A DNA stretch of 64,000 bases from Streptomyces sp. GESEQ-35 (GCF_017948485.1 NZ_JAFFSX010000028.1:62001-126000), one strand, 5' to 3'. Shown: positions 7,748 to 16,017, counted from the first letter of the stretch. Program-made: numbers and translations. The notes: generated by a model from the letters alone, not told the origin.

Positions 7748-8493
7748 GAGCGCGGAGCGGCCGGATCGCGGCCGCCGCCGGAGCGGTACTGCTGGCGGGT
7801 GCGGTGATCGGCGGCGTCGGCTACGCCGTGGTGAGCGTGCGGGACGCGGACCGTACGCCGGGGGCGCCCCGGTGGGAGTTCCCGGCGGCGGACCGGGGCG
7901 ACGAGAAGGAGAGTGAGCAGTCGGCGTCGGGGCTGAGCGCTCTGTTCCTGCCGTTCGGGACCGACGGCTACACGCGTGGACCCGATCTCGCGGAGTTCGG
8001 CACGGACGAGGAGTTCAGCGGGGCGCAGGCCACGGCGCTGAGCAAGGAGTCGGTGAGGGATCTGCCCCGCTCCACCCGCCGGAATGTGGAGAAGTTGATC
8101 GACAAGCAGCGCATCCAGGGCATGGCGCTGCGCAGTTACGTCGTCGGCCGGCGCGACTACAACGGAACCGACGCGATCACGTTCGACGTCACGCTGACAC
8201 GGCTCGCGGACCGTGCCGCCGTACGTCGGATGGCGACGTCCTACAACGAGTTCCTGAACGCCACGGACGTCTTCCGCAAGGGCCCGAAGATCGAGGGCCA
8301 CCAGGACGCCCGCTGCTTCCTCACGCCCAAGGGCGACGACGAGGAACTGGGCAGCGCGTTCTGCACCACCTCCGTCGGCGACATCCTGGTCAACGTCACC
8401 GTGGACGGACCCGGCCCGCTCGACGGCACCTTCGTCGCCAAGCTCTTCGCCGCACAACTCGACCGCATCGACGACCCGGGACAGGCCGTATGA
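7744..8493 (+). CDS. Membrane-anchored extracytoplasmic protein, second paralogue
   Basis: 249 residues from GTG 7744, overlapping the previous stop. A single N-terminal membrane segment (about residues 8-30) is followed by an outer domain with LSALFLPFGTDGYTRGPDL and two Cys (ARCFL, AFCTT) that could form a disulfide. It resembles its neighbours in size and topology only loosely. The function is unrecognised; the operon suggests a three-component envelope complex. Confidence 0.7.
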   Translation: MRARSGRIAAAAGAVLLAGAVIGGVGYAVVSVRDADRTPGAPRWEFPAADRGDEKESEQSASGLSALFLPFGTDGYTRGPDLAEFGTDEEFSGAQATALSKESVRDLPRSTRRNVEKLIDKQRIQGMALRSYVVGRRDYNGTDAITFDVTLTRLADRAAVRRMATSYNEFLNATDVFRKGPKIEGHQDARCFLTPKGDDEELGSAFCTTSVGDILVNVTVDGPGPLDGTFVAKLFAAQLDRIDDPGQAV

Positions 8494-9359
8494 CCGACCA
8501 ACCACACGAGCCGACTCCCTCCGAGGGAACGGAGCTCGTGGCCGAAGCGGCCCACGGGTCGGACGAGCCCGGTCAGCAGCCGGTCCCCTCGGCTCGCAAG
8601 GACCGGCGGATTCTGCGAGCCGTGTCGCGGTGGGTCGCCGTTGTTGCCGTGTTCGCGGGGGTGGGGGCCGGGACGGCGTACGGAGTGCTGGGGGCGGAGC
8701 GGACGGAGTTGCCGGGGCTGGCCACCGAGTCGGACGGGCGGTGGCCGTATCCGGAGATCAGCCGGGCGCCGGTGCCGTCGGGGAGCCGGGGACCGCTGGA
8801 CACCAAGAACTGGGCCGAGGCCCACTATGCCGACCTGCGTGCGCTGGTGCTGCCCGCACCCGAGGGGGCGACGGAGGACAGGGCGCTGCGCGGTGAGGAC
8901 GGCTGGCTGGCGACGAAGGGCTTCCTCGCCGTGTTCGGGGAGAAGGAGGACCGGGACGAGGCGGGGCAACTGCTCACCGACCACGGGCTGCGGCACATCG
9001 CGGCCCGCGGCTGGACCACCGAGGACGGCACCCGCACCGGCATCTACCTGCTTCAGTTCGACACGGGCGCGGTCGCCGACGAGGTCTACGGAAACTTCAC
9101 CGAGTACGACGAGCCCGCCTTCGCCGCCCGCGGCACCACCGACACGGACTTCGACGACGCCTACCCGATCGCCGCCGGCATCGAGGACATCTCGCGCTAC
9201 GCCTACGACGAGGTGAAGCCGTACGGTGCCGAGCACGTCCGGCAGGCGTACCTCCGGGCGGGTGACGTCATCGCCGTGGTCGTGCAGTCCCGCAAGGGCG
9301 CGGCCGCAGCGGTCCCCTTCCAGCAGACGGTGACCCTCCAGAGCCAGCTGCTCGGCTGA
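8490..9359 (+). CDS. Membrane-anchored extracytoplasmic protein, third paralogue
   Basis: 289 residues from ATG 8490, overlapping the previous stop by four bases. It has a cytoplasmic acidic/polar N terminus of about 45 residues, one membrane segment (about 47-66), then an outer domain with LVLPAPEGATEDRALRGEDGWLATKGFL and GIYLLQFDTGAVADEVYGNF. The LxLP...DGW...LxQF pattern parallels the first gene of the operon. Function unrecognised. Confidence 0.7.
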   Translation: MTDQPHEPTPSEGTELVAEAAHGSDEPGQQPVPSARKDRRILRAVSRWVAVVAVFAGVGAGTAYGVLGAERTELPGLATESDGRWPYPEISRAPVPSGSRGPLDTKNWAEAHYADLRALVLPAPEGATEDRALRGEDGWLATKGFLAVFGEKEDRDEAGQLLTDHGLRHIAARGWTTEDGTRTGIYLLQFDTGAVADEVYGNFTEYDEPAFAARGTTDTDFDDAYPIAAGIEDISRYAYDEVKPYGAEHVRQAYLRAGDVIAVVVQSRKGAAAAVPFQQTVTLQSQLLG

Positions 9360-9448
9360 GCCCCCTCACCGGGAGGGCCGGGCCCCGGCCGCGTAAGCTG
9401 GGGCCCGGCTCTAGTACCGCCCACTCACGCTCATCCGAGGAGCATTCC

Positions 9449-9547
9449 GTGGAGATCTTCTTCGAAGTCCTGCTGGTCCTTGTCTGCGTAGGCGTCCTCG
9501 CCTTCGCCGGGCTGACCGTGAAGAAGCTGTACCAGGGCCAGCGCTGA
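9449..9547 (+). CDS. 32-residue single-span membrane protein
   Basis: A short frame from GTG 9449 with a good GAGGAG site 7 bases upstream. Residues 1-23 form one Leu/Val/Phe-rich membrane span (starting MEIFFEVLLVLV) and the tail is basic (VKKLYQGQR). It ends 25 bp before the FABP-like gene in the same direction, so the two are probably co-transcribed. I recall near-identical small genes in the same place in other Streptomyces, which supports it being real. Confidence 0.7.
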   Translation: MEIFFEVLLVLVCVGVLAFAGLTVKKLYQGQR

Positions 9548-9572
9548 CCTCCACCAAGGAATTTCCCACCTC

Positions 9573-10148
9573 ATGATCGAGATCCCGTCCGACCTCCACA
9601 AGGACCTGGTCCCCCTCGCCTTCCTGCTCGGCAACTGGGCCGGAGCGGGCGTGCACGACTTCCCCGGCGCCGAGAAGTGCAACTTCGGCCAGGAGGTCAC
9701 CTTCAGCCATGACGGCCGGGACTTTCTGGAGTACCGGTCCCACACGTGGGTGCTGGACAACGACGGGAACAAGGTCCGGCCCCTGGAGTCCGAGTCCGGT
9801 TTCTGGCGCATCGACGCCGACCGCAAGGTCGAGGTCACGATGGTCCGCGACGACGGCGTCATCGAGATCTGGTACGGCGACCTGGCCGACAAGAAGCCGC
9901 AGATCGACCTGGTGACGGACGCGGTGGCGCGTACGGCGGCCGCCCGCCCCTACACCGGCGGCAAGCGGCTCTACGGCTACGTCAAGAGCGACCTGATGTG
10001 GGTCGGCGAGAAGCAGACCCCCGAGGTCGAGCTGCGCCCCTACATGTCCGCCCACCTGAAGAAGGTCGTCACTCCCGAGGACGTCGAGCGCTGGGCCAAG
10101 GCCCTCCCGGACGATATGCCGGACGACGGGATCGCCTTCTTCAAGTAG
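9573..10148 (+). CDS. FABP/nitrobindin-like heme-binding beta-barrel protein
   Basis: 191 residues from ATG 9573. The start has the family signature LAFLLGNWAGAG (GxWxGxG), followed by beta-strands EYRSHTWVLD and ESGFWRIDADRKVEV, and ends with RPYMSAHLKKV. This is the actinobacterial FABP family (formerly DUF1794), related to nitrobindins that bind heme in a ten-strand barrel. Position just before nur is conserved. A redox or NO-related role is inferred from the family only. Confidence 0.85.
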   Translation: MIEIPSDLHKDLVPLAFLLGNWAGAGVHDFPGAEKCNFGQEVTFSHDGRDFLEYRSHTWVLDNDGNKVRPLESESGFWRIDADRKVEVTMVRDDGVIEIWYGDLADKKPQIDLVTDAVARTAAARPYTGGKRLYGYVKSDLMWVGEKQTPEVELRPYMSAHLKKVVTPEDVERWAKALPDDMPDDGIAFFK

Positions 10149-10181
10149 GTCTCGGCAAGTAGGTCTCCGCGCGAGTGGTTC

Positions 10182-10187
10182 TAGACT
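10182..10187 (+). promoter_or_regulatory. Probable -10 box of nur (leaderless)
   Basis: TAGACT ends 7 bases before the GTG start of nur. With no ribosome site upstream, this spacing suggests transcription starts at or next to the start codon. Confidence 0.45.
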
Positions 10188-10194
10188 CTCTGGT

Positions 10195-10632
10195 GTGGTG
10201 AGCACCGATTGGAAGAGCGACCTGAGGCAGCGCGGCTACCGGCTGACCCCGCAGCGGCAACTCGTGCTCGAAGCTGTGGACACCCTTGAGCACGCGACCC
10301 CCGACGACATCCTCGTGGAAGTGAGGAAGACGGCGTCGGGGGTCAATATTTCGACCGTCTACCGGACGCTGGAGCTCCTGGAGGAGCTCGGGCTGGTCAG
10401 CCATGCGCATCTGGGGCACGGAGCGCCGACGTACCACCTCGCGGACCGGCACCACCACATCCACCTGGTCTGCCGGGACTGCACGAACGTCATCGAGGCG
10501 GATGTGTCGGTGGCGGCCGAGTTCACGGCCAAACTGCGGGACACCTTCGGGTTCGAGACCGACATGAAGCATTTCGCGATCTTCGGCCGGTGCAAGGACT
10601 GCACACTCAAGAATTCAACTACCGAGTCGTAG
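10195..10632 (+). CDS. nur: Nur, Fur-family nickel-responsive regulator
   Basis: 145 residues from GTG 10195. The N-terminal winged helix (residues about 10-85: GYRLTPQRQLVLEAV, NISTVYRTLELLEELGLV) is followed by the metal-binding dimerisation domain with DRHHHIHLVCRDC and FGRCKDC. The His cluster and paired CxxC motifs are intact. The sequence closely matches remembered S. coelicolor Nur (SCO4180), which with nickel represses nickel uptake and the iron superoxide dismutase gene. The gene is monocistronic; the next start is 10 bases downstream with its own possible leaderless promoter. Confidence 0.93.
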   Translation: MVSTDWKSDLRQRGYRLTPQRQLVLEAVDTLEHATPDDILVEVRKTASGVNISTVYRTLELLEELGLVSHAHLGHGAPTYHLADRHHHIHLVCRDCTNVIEADVSVAAEFTAKLRDTFGFETDMKHFAIFGRCKDCTLKNSTTES

Positions 10633-10642
10633 GCTTAGGCAT

Positions 10643-11608
10643 ATGAAGAGCCCTCTGCTGTCCCTGCCCGGCGCCGTCCCCGCCGAGGGCGTGGACGAAG
10701 GCGTCGCCGCCCACTACGGCGATCTGTTCCGCGAACAGCGCGCCCTCGCCGACGGCACCGGCTTCGTCGATCTCTCGCACCGCGGTGTCGTCACCGTCAC
10801 CGGCGAGGACCGGCTGAGCTGGCTGCACCTCCTGATCACCCAGCACGTCACCGGCCTGTCGGCCGGCGAGGCCACCGAGGCGCTGATCCTGTCGGCGCAC
10901 GGTCATATCGAGCACGCGCTGTATCTGGTCGACGACGGGTCGACGACCTGGGCCCATGTCGAGCCCGGGACCGAGGCCGCGCTGATCGAGTACCTGGAGT
11001 CGATGAAGTTCTTCTACCGGGTCGAAGTCGCCGACCGGACAGGCGAGTTCGCCGTCGTCCACCTGCCCGCGGGTTCGATCGCGGAGGTGCCGGAGGGCGT
11101 CGTCGTACGCGAGACGGCGTACGGCCGTGATCTGTTCCTCCCGCGCGCGGACCTGGAGTCGTACGCCGAGAAGGCCGGCCCGGCGGCCGGAATCCTGGCG
11201 TACGAGGCCCTCCGGGTCGAGAGCCACCGCCCCCGGCTCGGCTTCGAGACCGACCATCGCACCATCCCGCACGAGCTGGGCTGGATCGGTACGGCGGTGC
11301 ATCTCCAGAAGGGCTGCTACCGGGGGCAGGAGACGGTCGCCCGCGTGCAGAACCTCGGCAAGCCTCCGCGCCGCCTGGTCTTCCTCCACCTCGACGGCAG
11401 CGAGGTCCATCTGCCGCCCGCCGGCACGGAGGTCCGGCTCGCGGACGAAGGGCCCGACGGCCGCAAGATCGGTTTCGTCACGACGTCCGTACGCCACCAC
11501 GAGCTGGGTCCGGTCGCGCTGGCGCTGGTGAAGCGGAACGTGCCGCTGGACGCGCGGCTGATGGCGGATACGACGGCCGCTGCGCAGGAAGTCGTCGTGG
11601 AGCCCTAG
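10643..11608 (+). CDS. ygfZ: YgfZ/GcvT-family folate-binding Fe-S maturation protein
   Basis: 321 residues from ATG 10643. The diagnostic motif KGCYRGQETVARVQNLGK is present near residue 223, with its single conserved Cys. The N-terminal part (LSHRGVVTVTGEDRLSWLHLLITQ) is the aminomethyltransferase-like fold. YgfZ proteins use tetrahydrofolate to help assemble or repair iron-sulfur clusters. It follows nur by 10 bp and converges on dtd. Confidence 0.9.
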   Translation: MKSPLLSLPGAVPAEGVDEGVAAHYGDLFREQRALADGTGFVDLSHRGVVTVTGEDRLSWLHLLITQHVTGLSAGEATEALILSAHGHIEHALYLVDDGSTTWAHVEPGTEAALIEYLESMKFFYRVEVADRTGEFAVVHLPAGSIAEVPEGVVVRETAYGRDLFLPRADLESYAEKAGPAAGILAYEALRVESHRPRLGFETDHRTIPHELGWIGTAVHLQKGCYRGQETVARVQNLGKPPRRLVFLHLDGSEVHLPPAGTEVRLADEGPDGRKIGFVTTSVRHHELGPVALALVKRNVPLDARLMADTTAAAQEVVVEP

Positions 11609-11618
11609 ATGTAGAGCC

Positions 11619-12044
11619 CTAGATTTCGAGCAGGACTGTGAACGGGCCGTCGTTCGTCAGCGAGACGCGCATCCGCGCGCCGAAACGGCCCGTCCCCACC
11701 GTCGCGCCCAGGGCGCGGAGCCGGGCGACGACCTCGTCGACGAGGGGCTCGGCCACGTCGCCGGGGGCAGCGGCGTTCCAGGTGGGGCGGCGGCCCTTGC
11801 GCGCATCCCCGTAGAGCGTGAACTGGCTGATGACGAGGAGCGGGGCGTCGATGTCGCTGCACGACTTCTCGTCCTGAAGCATGCGGATCGACCAGAGCTT
11901 ACGGGCGAGTTGGGCGGCCTTCTCCTTGGTGTCCTCGTGGGTGACGCCGACCAGGACGCACAGCCCCTCGCCGACGATCTCGCCGACCGTCTCACCGTCC
12001 ACGACGACGCTCGCGCCGTCCACCCTCTGCACCACTGCACGCAT
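11619..12044 (-). CDS. dtd: D-aminoacyl-tRNA deacylase
   Basis: 141 residues from ATG 12044. It has both hallmarks: the active-site strand SQFTLYGD and the Gly-cisPro motif TNDGPFTV near the C terminus. It hydrolyses D-amino acids from mischarged tRNA. The length is typical. It converges with ygfZ, with 10 bp between stops, and diverges from rsiG. Confidence 0.93.
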   Translation of the reverse strand: MRAVVQRVDGASVVVDGETVGEIVGEGLCVLVGVTHEDTKEKAAQLARKLWSIRMLQDEKSCSDIDAPLLVISQFTLYGDARKGRRPTWNAAAPGDVAEPLVDEVVARLRALGATVGTGRFGARMRVSLTNDGPFTVLLEI

Positions 12045-12211
12045 GCACCCATGATGCCCTGCGGTCGGGAGTGGTCCGGGACGGGCTGTGTGCTCAGTTT
12101 TATTGCTCCTTAACCCCCCATCTGGGGCTGATCGGGGGCACTCATTCACATAGCGGCCACTTGGGGTGGCACGATGCTTCCACACGCCGGTCGAGGGGAC
12201 GGTTGAGGCAC

Positions 12212-12808
12212 ATGAGCACACCGAGTACCGGGCAGCCGCCGACGGTCCGCGCGGCCGACGCCACGAATCTCCGGCCGCCCGCGCAGCGCACCGACAGCCC
12301 GTGGCCCTGGCCGGCCGTGGCGTCGCCCGAGCACGACCTGACCGCGTCGAGCCTGCCGGAACTGCGCACGCTGCGCCGGGACGCACAGCGGGACGAGGCG
12401 GACCTGAGCTATGTACGGCGGCTGTTGCAGGGCCGGATCGACATCCTGCGGGCGGAACTGGCCCGACGTGGCCCCGCCGGGCAGTCGTCCGTCGTCGACC
12501 GCCTCCCGGAGATCCTCACCGACGCCCCGGCCCGCCATCGCTCCTCGGCCCGCCATGTGACGCTGGGCACGCCACACAGCGAGGAGTACCGGCAGCTGGC
12601 CGCCGACATGCTCGCCGAGGTCGAACTCTCCGACCTCGGCGCACGGACGGACCTGGAACTGAACACCGCGATGGGCCGCCTCGTCCGCTACGAACAGCAG
12701 GTCTCCCGCCGCCGCCAGCGCCTCCAGCGCACGGCCGACGACTGTAGCGGGGAGATCGCTCGGCGGTATCGGGAGGGGGAGGCGCAGGTGGACGACTTGC
12801 TGATGTGA
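12212..12808 (+). CDS. rsiG: RsiG, c-di-GMP-binding anti-sigma factor of WhiG
   Basis: 198 residues from ATG 12212 (GAGG upstream). It holds two copies of the RsiG signature E-x3-S-x2-R-x3-Q-x3-D: EADLSYVRRLLQGRID around residue 69 and EQQVSRRRQRLQRTAD around residue 167, each in a predicted long helix. In Streptomyces RsiG uses the two motifs to bind partially intercalated c-di-GMP and then sequesters the sporulation sigma factor WhiG. The first 50 residues are low-complexity. The next locus downstream, dev, is also developmental. Confidence 0.93.
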   Translation: MSTPSTGQPPTVRAADATNLRPPAQRTDSPWPWPAVASPEHDLTASSLPELRTLRRDAQRDEADLSYVRRLLQGRIDILRAELARRGPAGQSSVVDRLPEILTDAPARHRSSARHVTLGTPHSEEYRQLAADMLAEVELSDLGARTDLELNTAMGRLVRYEQQVSRRRQRLQRTADDCSGEIARRYREGEAQVDDLLM

Positions 12809-12856
12809 CGCGGGGGATGACTCAGCAGGTCCTGTGAAGTCCGATGCGGTTCGGCA

Positions 12857-12920
12857 GCGCCCTGAAGGGGCGCGGGGAACTGCGCGACCAGCCACGATGG
12901 TGCCGCAGACGATCGACGGC
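12857..12920. repeat. Interspersed GGGGCGCGGGGAACTGCGCGACCAGCC-type repeat, copy 1
   Basis: A GCGCCC / GGGCGC hairpin is followed by GCGCGGGGAACTGCGCGACC, shared almost exactly with the copy at 58.56 kb and in part with those at 33.27 and 54.14 kb. It lies in the gap after rsiG and probably also serves as its terminator. Confidence 0.7.
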
Positions 12921-13019
12921 CTATCGCGGCACTTCCAGCGGAGCGCTTAGCTGACGTGACGCGGGGGGTGCGTGCAAAAACCCGCGACACCGTCACCGTC
13001 GTGTGCCTACCGTGATCGC

Positions 13020-14270
13020 ATGACCCGCCGCGCCGACACAGACGTCCGTCCGATCAGTGAAGCCGAGTTTCCCGACTGGCTGCGTGCAGTGAACACCGGG
13101 TTCCTGCGGCCGCCGACGCCGCCGGAGGCGGAGGTCGAGGGCCGGCGGAGTCAGTTCGAACCCGGGCGTTTCATCGGGGCCTTCGACGGCAGTCGGTGCG
13201 TCGCCACGTTCCGGTCCTTCGCGCAGGAGGTCACGGCTGTCGGCGGCAGGCCGGTCCCCGCCGACGCCGTCACGGGTGTCACCGTCACCGCCACTCACCG
13301 TCGCCGCGGTCTGCTGACCCGCATGATGACCCAGGACCTCGGCGCGGCGAAGGAGCGGGGGGACGTGGTCGCCACACTGATCGCCGCCGAGTACCCGATC
13401 TACGGGCGGTACGGCTTCGGGCCCGCCACCTGGATGAGTGAGTGGTCGGTCGACGTACCGCGGGCGGGTCTCGACCCCCGGTGGGCGGGTCCGGAGGACG
13501 GCGCGCGCATCGACCTCGTGGACGCCGAGGACGTCCGCAAGGCCGGCCCCGAACTGCATGAGCGGCTGCGCCGCGCCCAGCCCGGTGCCGTCAGCCGCGA
13601 CGACCTGTGGTGGCAGCTCAACACCGGCGCCGTACGCTTCGACGAGTCGTGGACCGAACCCCACTACGCCGTGTACCGCTCGGCGGCCGGCGAGGTCGAA
13701 GGGCTGGTGTCGTACAAGTCGGACGACAACTGGCACGACAAGCAACCGCACAACACGGCCCAGGTGAACTGGCTGATCGCCGTCAGCCCGCGGGCCGAAC
13801 GCACCCTGTGGCGCTACCTCTGCTCCATCGACTGGATCACGACGGTGAAGAGCGGGTGGCGGGCGCCCGATGATCTGCTTCCGTTCCTGCTTCCCGATCC
13901 CCGTGCCGCCCGGATCGTCACACTGGCGGACTGGATGTGGGTGCGGGTCCTCGATGTCGTACGGGCCCTGGAGGCGCGGACGTACGAGGGGGAGGGGACG
14001 CTCGTCGTCGACGTACGCGACGGGGACGGGTTCACCGGCGGGCGGTATCGGCTCGACGCCTCGCCCACGGGAGCTTCCTGTGCGCCCACCACCGCCTCCG
14101 CCGAACTCACCCTCGACGTAAGCGAGTTGGGCACCCTCTGGCTCGGCGACGAGTCGGCTGTGCGGCTCGCGGCGCTGGGGCGGGTCCAGGAAGAACGAGC
14201 GGGCGCCGCCAAGATGGCCGACGCCCTGCTGCGTACGTCCAGGCGGCCTTGGTGCCCGGACATGTTCTGA
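13020..14270 (+). CDS. Eis-like GNAT N-acetyltransferase
   Basis: 416 residues from ATG 13020. Residues about 5-150 are a GNAT domain with the acetyl-CoA loop THRRRGLLTRMM. A second degenerate GNAT-like domain and an SCP2-like C-terminal domain follow, the usual three-part Eis architecture. The protein ends in Phe (CPDMF); in Eis the free C-terminal carboxylate on a Phe takes part in catalysis, so this enzyme is likely active. Eis proteins acetylate amines such as aminoglycosides or peptide lysines; the substrate here is unknown. It stands alone upstream of the dev locus. Confidence 0.88.
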   Translation: MTRRADTDVRPISEAEFPDWLRAVNTGFLRPPTPPEAEVEGRRSQFEPGRFIGAFDGSRCVATFRSFAQEVTAVGGRPVPADAVTGVTVTATHRRRGLLTRMMTQDLGAAKERGDVVATLIAAEYPIYGRYGFGPATWMSEWSVDVPRAGLDPRWAGPEDGARIDLVDAEDVRKAGPELHERLRRAQPGAVSRDDLWWQLNTGAVRFDESWTEPHYAVYRSAAGEVEGLVSYKSDDNWHDKQPHNTAQVNWLIAVSPRAERTLWRYLCSIDWITTVKSGWRAPDDLLPFLLPDPRAARIVTLADWMWVRVLDVVRALEARTYEGEGTLVVDVRDGDGFTGGRYRLDASPTGASCAPTTASAELTLDVSELGTLWLGDESAVRLAALGRVQEERAGAAKMADALLRTSRRPWCPDMF

Positions 14271-14417
14271 AGTCTCCTTCCTGCCGACGGCGACTGACTG
14301 TGCATCCGTAGCTGTGCTCTTCAGTTGTGGCTGTGCCGTTGTGTGCAGCTGTCGCTGCTGTTCAGTTGTCGGTATGGAGTTGTGGCTGTGCGTTTGGTGC
14401 AGACTGACCAGGCTCCC

Positions 14418-14439
14418 GGCTCCCCTCCGGAAGGGAGCC
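14418..14439. terminator. Hairpin between the Eis-like gene and the first small dev membrane gene
   Basis: Inverted repeat GGCTCCC / GGGAGCC with an 8-base loop, in the 207-bp gap between convergent genes. The rest of that gap (14271-14417) is a TG-rich stretch with repeated GTTGTGGCTGTG-like words and no gene seen. Confidence 0.5.
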
Positions 14440-14477
14440 CGGCCAGCCGTTCCTGGGCGGTGCGGCCGGTGCGGTGC

Positions 14478-14663
14478 TCAGCCCGACTGGGCGAGCAGCA
14501 TCACGATGATGACCGCTCCGATGCCGCCGAAGAGGGTGTTCCTGGCCTTGATGCCGATGGCCAGTGCGATGAAGCCGATGATGCCCATGGGGCCGTACTT
14601 CCACTCGATGAGCTGCTCGAAGGCGACGGCGAGGACGGCGAGGACGATGGCGGCGAGCGGCAT
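14478..14663 (-). CDS. Small two-span membrane protein of the dev locus, copy 1
   Basis: 61 residues from ATG 14663 with a strong GGAGG site. There are two membrane spans (about residues 3-16 and 26-58) around the signature EQLIEWKYGPMGIIG, then LAIGIKAR. It is clearly homologous to the small protein at 15829-16017 (shared EQ-x2-x-WK-[YF]-G-x2-GI-x-G...IGIKA). Each copy diverges from a GntR-type regulator across a shared operator region, which implies joint control and possibly joint function. I know no function for this family. Confidence 0.75.
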   Translation of the reverse strand: MPLAAIVLAVLAVAFEQLIEWKYGPMGIIGFIALAIGIKARNTLFGGIGAVIIVMLLAQSG

Positions 14664-14787
14664 GACGGTCCCTCCTTCGGGACGGGTCCGCCTTGGACGG
14701 TGAGGCGGAACCCTGCTGAGGACCGGCCACCTGGTCGAAGGATCCGACCCTGGTGGCCAACCCCCGGGAAGTTTGACCATGTTGCTC

Positions 14788-14804
14788 AAGTTGGCGACCA
14801 ACTT
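14788..14804. promoter_or_regulatory. Putative autoregulatory operator of GntR paralogue 1
   Basis: Perfect 7-bp inverted repeat AAGTTGG-CGA-CCAACTT between the divergent small membrane gene and the GntR gene. The same CCAAC/GTTGG half-sites recur upstream of the other paralogues at 16073-16099 and 19032-19050, so it is a good candidate for the DevA-type binding site. Confidence 0.55.
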
Positions 14805-14878
14805 CACTGTACTTATCTCCGCTTGGAAGCGTCTCATAACCACCTTTCATTGAACTGACGCAAGATGGCGAGAAGTTG

Positions 14879-14884
14879 TACTGT
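14879..14884 (+). promoter_or_regulatory. Probable -10 box, GntR paralogue 1 (leaderless)
   Basis: TACTGT lies six bases before GTG 14891, with CTGACG as a possible -35 at 14855-14860 (18-bp spacer). The same TAnnnT-N6-GTG layout, with identical TTGGTC between, occurs at 16175-16189. Confidence 0.5.
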
Positions 14885-14890
14885 TTGGTC

Positions 14891-15793
14891 GTGGACCCGA
14901 AACACGCCGCCGTCAATGGACGGGCGAGGTCACAGCGGCCACAGACGTCACATCGAGACGTGGCCGACGAGCTGCGCACCCGCATCAGGTCGGGCGAGCT
15001 GCAGCCGGGCCAGCGCATGCCCACCCAGGCCAGGCTGGCCGACGAGTTCGGCGTGGAGCGGGGGGCCGTACGGCAGGCGCTGCGCATCCTCCAGTCGGAG
15101 CACCTGCTCATCAACGTCTCCAAGGGCAGCCCGGCGACCGTCGCACCCGACCTGAGCAGGGCACTGGCCGGCCCGGGAGCCCCGCCCCTGCCCACGATGG
15201 TGGCCCTGGGGCCCCGCACGGCGGCCGCCTTCGCCGCCCCGCACGTCGAGATCGACGCCCTGTGCCTGACCTCGATCAGCCTGACCCTCGCCATCGGCGA
15301 GCCACTGCGCCAGATACACGCCGGGCAGATGAAACCGGCCAAGGTCGATGTCCGCGTCCTACTGCCCAGCCGTGACATCGACCTTGCCTTCCCCGCGCCG
15401 GTGGATCCCGCCGACGACGACGCCGTGCACCGCCGCTGGTTGTCCCAGCGCAACGCCCAGGGCCAGGTGCTCCAGCACAACCTGCTGGCCCTGCGTGCCA
15501 CCCACGGAATCGACGTCGACGTCTCGTTCCGCGCCCTGCCCTTCACACCGCCGGTGAAGCTGTACCTGCTCAACAACGCCGAGGCACTCTTCGCGTACTA
15601 CACGCTCACGCGGCGCGAGCAGGAGGTCGAACACGAGCATCTGGAGATGTACGACGCCGAGGGCTCCCAGTCGATGCTGTTCGCCTTCGAGCAGGGCGCC
15701 GGCCTGCGTGACACGACCTTCGTGGAACAGTCCCAGCTGTGGTTCAACGCACTGTGGGAGACGATCAGTTCGGAGCTGATGCTCACGAGCTGA
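14891..15793 (+). CDS. devE: DevA-subfamily GntR regulator, paralogue 1 (devE-like)
   Basis: 300 residues from GTG 14891, the only start that aligns with its paralogues. Residues 20-90 are a GntR winged helix (DVADELRTRIRSGELQPG, PTQARLADEFGVERGAVRQALR). The long C-terminal domain has VDVRVLLPSRDIDLAFPAP, VKLYLLNNAEALFAYY and FVEQSQLWFNALW. By synteny and paralogy this corresponds to S. coelicolor devE (SCO4188), a relative of the developmental regulator DevA. No ribosome site precedes it; a leaderless promoter does. It diverges from a small membrane gene. Symbol assigned by remembered synteny. Confidence 0.75.
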   Translation: MDPKHAAVNGRARSQRPQTSHRDVADELRTRIRSGELQPGQRMPTQARLADEFGVERGAVRQALRILQSEHLLINVSKGSPATVAPDLSRALAGPGAPPLPTMVALGPRTAAAFAAPHVEIDALCLTSISLTLAIGEPLRQIHAGQMKPAKVDVRVLLPSRDIDLAFPAPVDPADDDAVHRRWLSQRNAQGQVLQHNLLALRATHGIDVDVSFRALPFTPPVKLYLLNNAEALFAYYTLTRREQEVEHEHLEMYDAEGSQSMLFAFEQGAGLRDTTFVEQSQLWFNALWETISSELMLTS

Positions 15794-15828
15794 CGTCTCC
15801 CACAGGGTGGTCTGCTGTGCGTTCGACC

Positions 15829-16017
15829 TCATAGAGCGGGCCTTGCGACCAGCACGGCGAGCAGGAACGCGCCGATGGAGCTGACCGTGGGGCTCTTGGC
15901 CTTGATACCGATGGTGAGCAGGAGCAGACCGAGGATGCCGATGGCGCCGAACTTCCACCGGACCATCTGTTCGATGCCGACGACGAAGACTGCTGAGATG
16001 AGGGCGAGGGCAGGCAC
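15829..16017 (-). CDS. Small two-span membrane protein of the dev locus, copy 2
   Basis: 62 residues from GTG 16017 with GGGGGAA upstream. It is a paralogue of the 14478-14663 product: EQMVRWKFGAIGILG and LTIGIKAK align without gaps with EQLIEWKYGPMGIIG and LAIGIKAR. Two membrane spans flank the charged EQ...RWK segment. It converges on GntR paralogue 1 and diverges from paralogue 2, sharing the operator cluster at 16073-16099. Confidence 0.72.
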   Translation of the reverse strand: MPALALISAVFVVGIEQMVRWKFGAIGILGLLLLTIGIKAKSPTVSSIGAFLLAVLVARPAL

